This document shows, piece by piece, positions 4,973 to 5,698 of a stretch of 5,698 bases of DNA. The notes beneath the pieces were generated by a model. That model was not told the DNA's origin, searched no databases, and saw only the letters and a program-made list of their open reading frames with translations. Made by a program: the position numbers and the translations under genes. The number at the start of each line of letters is the position of its first letter. The first letter of the stretch is position 1. The stretch covers positions 1-5,698 of the forward strand of contig JAACVA010000198.1 of NCBI GenBank assembly GCA_009992615.1. The letters are read 5' to 3'. This DNA is from Rhodobacterales bacterium (GTDB lineage: Bacteria; Pseudomonadota; Alphaproteobacteria; Rhodobacterales; Rhodobacteraceae).

Positions 4973-5698
4973 GTGACCGAACAACAGCCCGCCGCCTCCA
5001 AAACCCTGCTGCCATTCCTGCTGCTTGCCGCTGTGGCCCTATCGGTCGCGCTGGCGGTCTGGTGGGTTACCCGTCCGGGTCCGTTGCTGATACAGGGCGA
5101 AGTGGCGGCGTCGCGCGTCGATGTGTCAGCCCGCACATCCGGCCGCGTGGCCGACGTGATGGCCGATCTGGGCGACGGGGTCGAGGCCGGGATCATCCTT
5201 GTCGAATTGTCCAATCCACAGCTTGTCACCGCCCATGCGGCGGCGGCGTCCGGGCTGGCGGTGGCCCGCGCGTCCGAGGCTGCAGCCGGCGCAATCCGAC
5301 CCGAGCTGATCCGCGCCCGTGAGGCAGAACTTGCCGCGGCCGAGGCCGATTTGCGGCTGGCCGAGGAACAGATCGCCCGCGACACCGAATTGTCGCGACA
5401 GGGGTTGCGCCCACAGGCGCTGCTTGACCAGTCTGTTCGCAATCTCGAAACCGCCACGCGGCGTGTCGAGGCGTCGCAGGCCCAGCTTGATCTGGCGCGC
5501 GCTGGCGCCGCGCCTGAAGATCGTGCCGTGGCCGCTGCACAGGTCGCACAGGCAGAGGCGACACTTGCACAACGTCAGGCCGATCTGAACGAACTGACGA
5601 TCCGTGCCCCGATGAGCGGCGAGATTTCCGCCCGCCTGATCGAACCCGGCGAAAACATCGGCCCCGGCACACCGCTGTTTACGATTGTCGATCTCGAC
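4973..5698 (+). CDS. HlyD-family periplasmic adaptor (membrane fusion protein), 3' end missing
   Basis: Adaptors of this family are anchored in the inner membrane and link an ABC or MFS exporter to an outer-membrane channel. The 242 visible residues show a short cytoplasmic tail and one membrane anchor (about 11-33, LLPFLLLAAVALSVALAVWW). The first half of a biotinyl-lipoyl-like domain follows (about 39-84, including SARTSGRVADV). A long Ala/Glu/Arg-rich coiled-coil hairpin spans about 86-205. The second lipoyl half is RAPMSGEISARLIEPGENIG at 211-230, followed by a beta strand. The RAP.SGE.S turn is a family hallmark. The barrel and membrane-proximal domains (usually bringing the total to 320-400 residues) lie beyond the right edge. 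The layout resembles YbhG-type adaptors of ABC-2 exporters, but the partner transporter is not visible, so I give no symbol. It is noticeably GC-richer than the flagellar genes and is transcribed away from them. Confidence 0.88.
   Translation, partial: MTEQQPAASKTLLPFLLLAAVALSVALAVWWVTRPGPLLIQGEVAASRVDVSARTSGRVADVMADLGDGVEAGIILVELSNPQLVTAHAAAASGLAVARASEAAAGAIRPELIRAREAELAAAEADLRLAEEQIARDTELSRQGLRPQALLDQSVRNLETATRRVEASQAQLDLARAGAAPEDRAVAAAQVAQAEATLAQRQADLNELTIRAPMSGEISARLIEPGENIGPGTPLFTIVDLD

Noticed and set aside
4843..5457. 204-codon minus-strand frame opposite the HlyD-family gene
   Set aside because: It is a Ser/Ala/Arg-rich antisense shadow of a GC-rich gene and shows no domain.

Overview
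The window looks like a piece of an alphaproteobacterial chromosome, most likely Rhodobacterales (roseobacter/Rhodobacter relatives). This rests on the moderately high GC, the short 'MTI...' hook and hook-junction proteins, and the gene order motB-flgE-flgK-flgL, which I recall from flagellar clusters of that group. The assignment comes from protein pattern recognition and memory of gene order, not from a search.

Layout. Positions 1-4485 hold a one-way block of flagellar genes on the minus strand. In transcription order they are motB (stator, 4485-3646), flgE (hook, 3545-2238), flgK (hook-filament junction protein 1, 2200-767) and flgL (junction protein 2, from 765 and running off the left edge). 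The three axial genes are packed tightly: 37 bp between flgE and flgK, and a single base between flgK and flgL. A 100-bp gap separates motB from flgE. It carries its own dyad and a sigma-54-like -24/-12 element, so flgE may have a second promoter.

Positions 4486-4972 form a 487-bp divergent intergenic region with no convincing gene. It carries candidate control sites for motB on its left side. On its right side is an 18-bp perfect palindrome just upstream of the next gene. From 4973 a plus-strand gene (GTG start) encodes an HlyD-family membrane-fusion/periplasmic adaptor, cut by the right edge after 242 codons. It is visibly GC-richer than the flagellar genes and probably starts a separate efflux/export operon, so 4486-4972 is the border between two functional units.

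How the genes work together. FlgE subunits build the hook, FlgK and FlgL cap it and form the adaptor to the filament, and MotB (with a MotA not encoded here) is the cell-wall-anchored half of the stator that drives rotation. The adaptor gene would work with an inner-membrane transporter expected just beyond the right edge. I see no mobile element, CRISPR, tRNA or rRNA. The genes are ordinary; the more interesting material is in the intergenic regions, namely the strong palindrome, the similar layout upstream of motB and flgE, and an atypical peptidoglycan-binding motif in MotB. I did not find evidence of a wholly new system.
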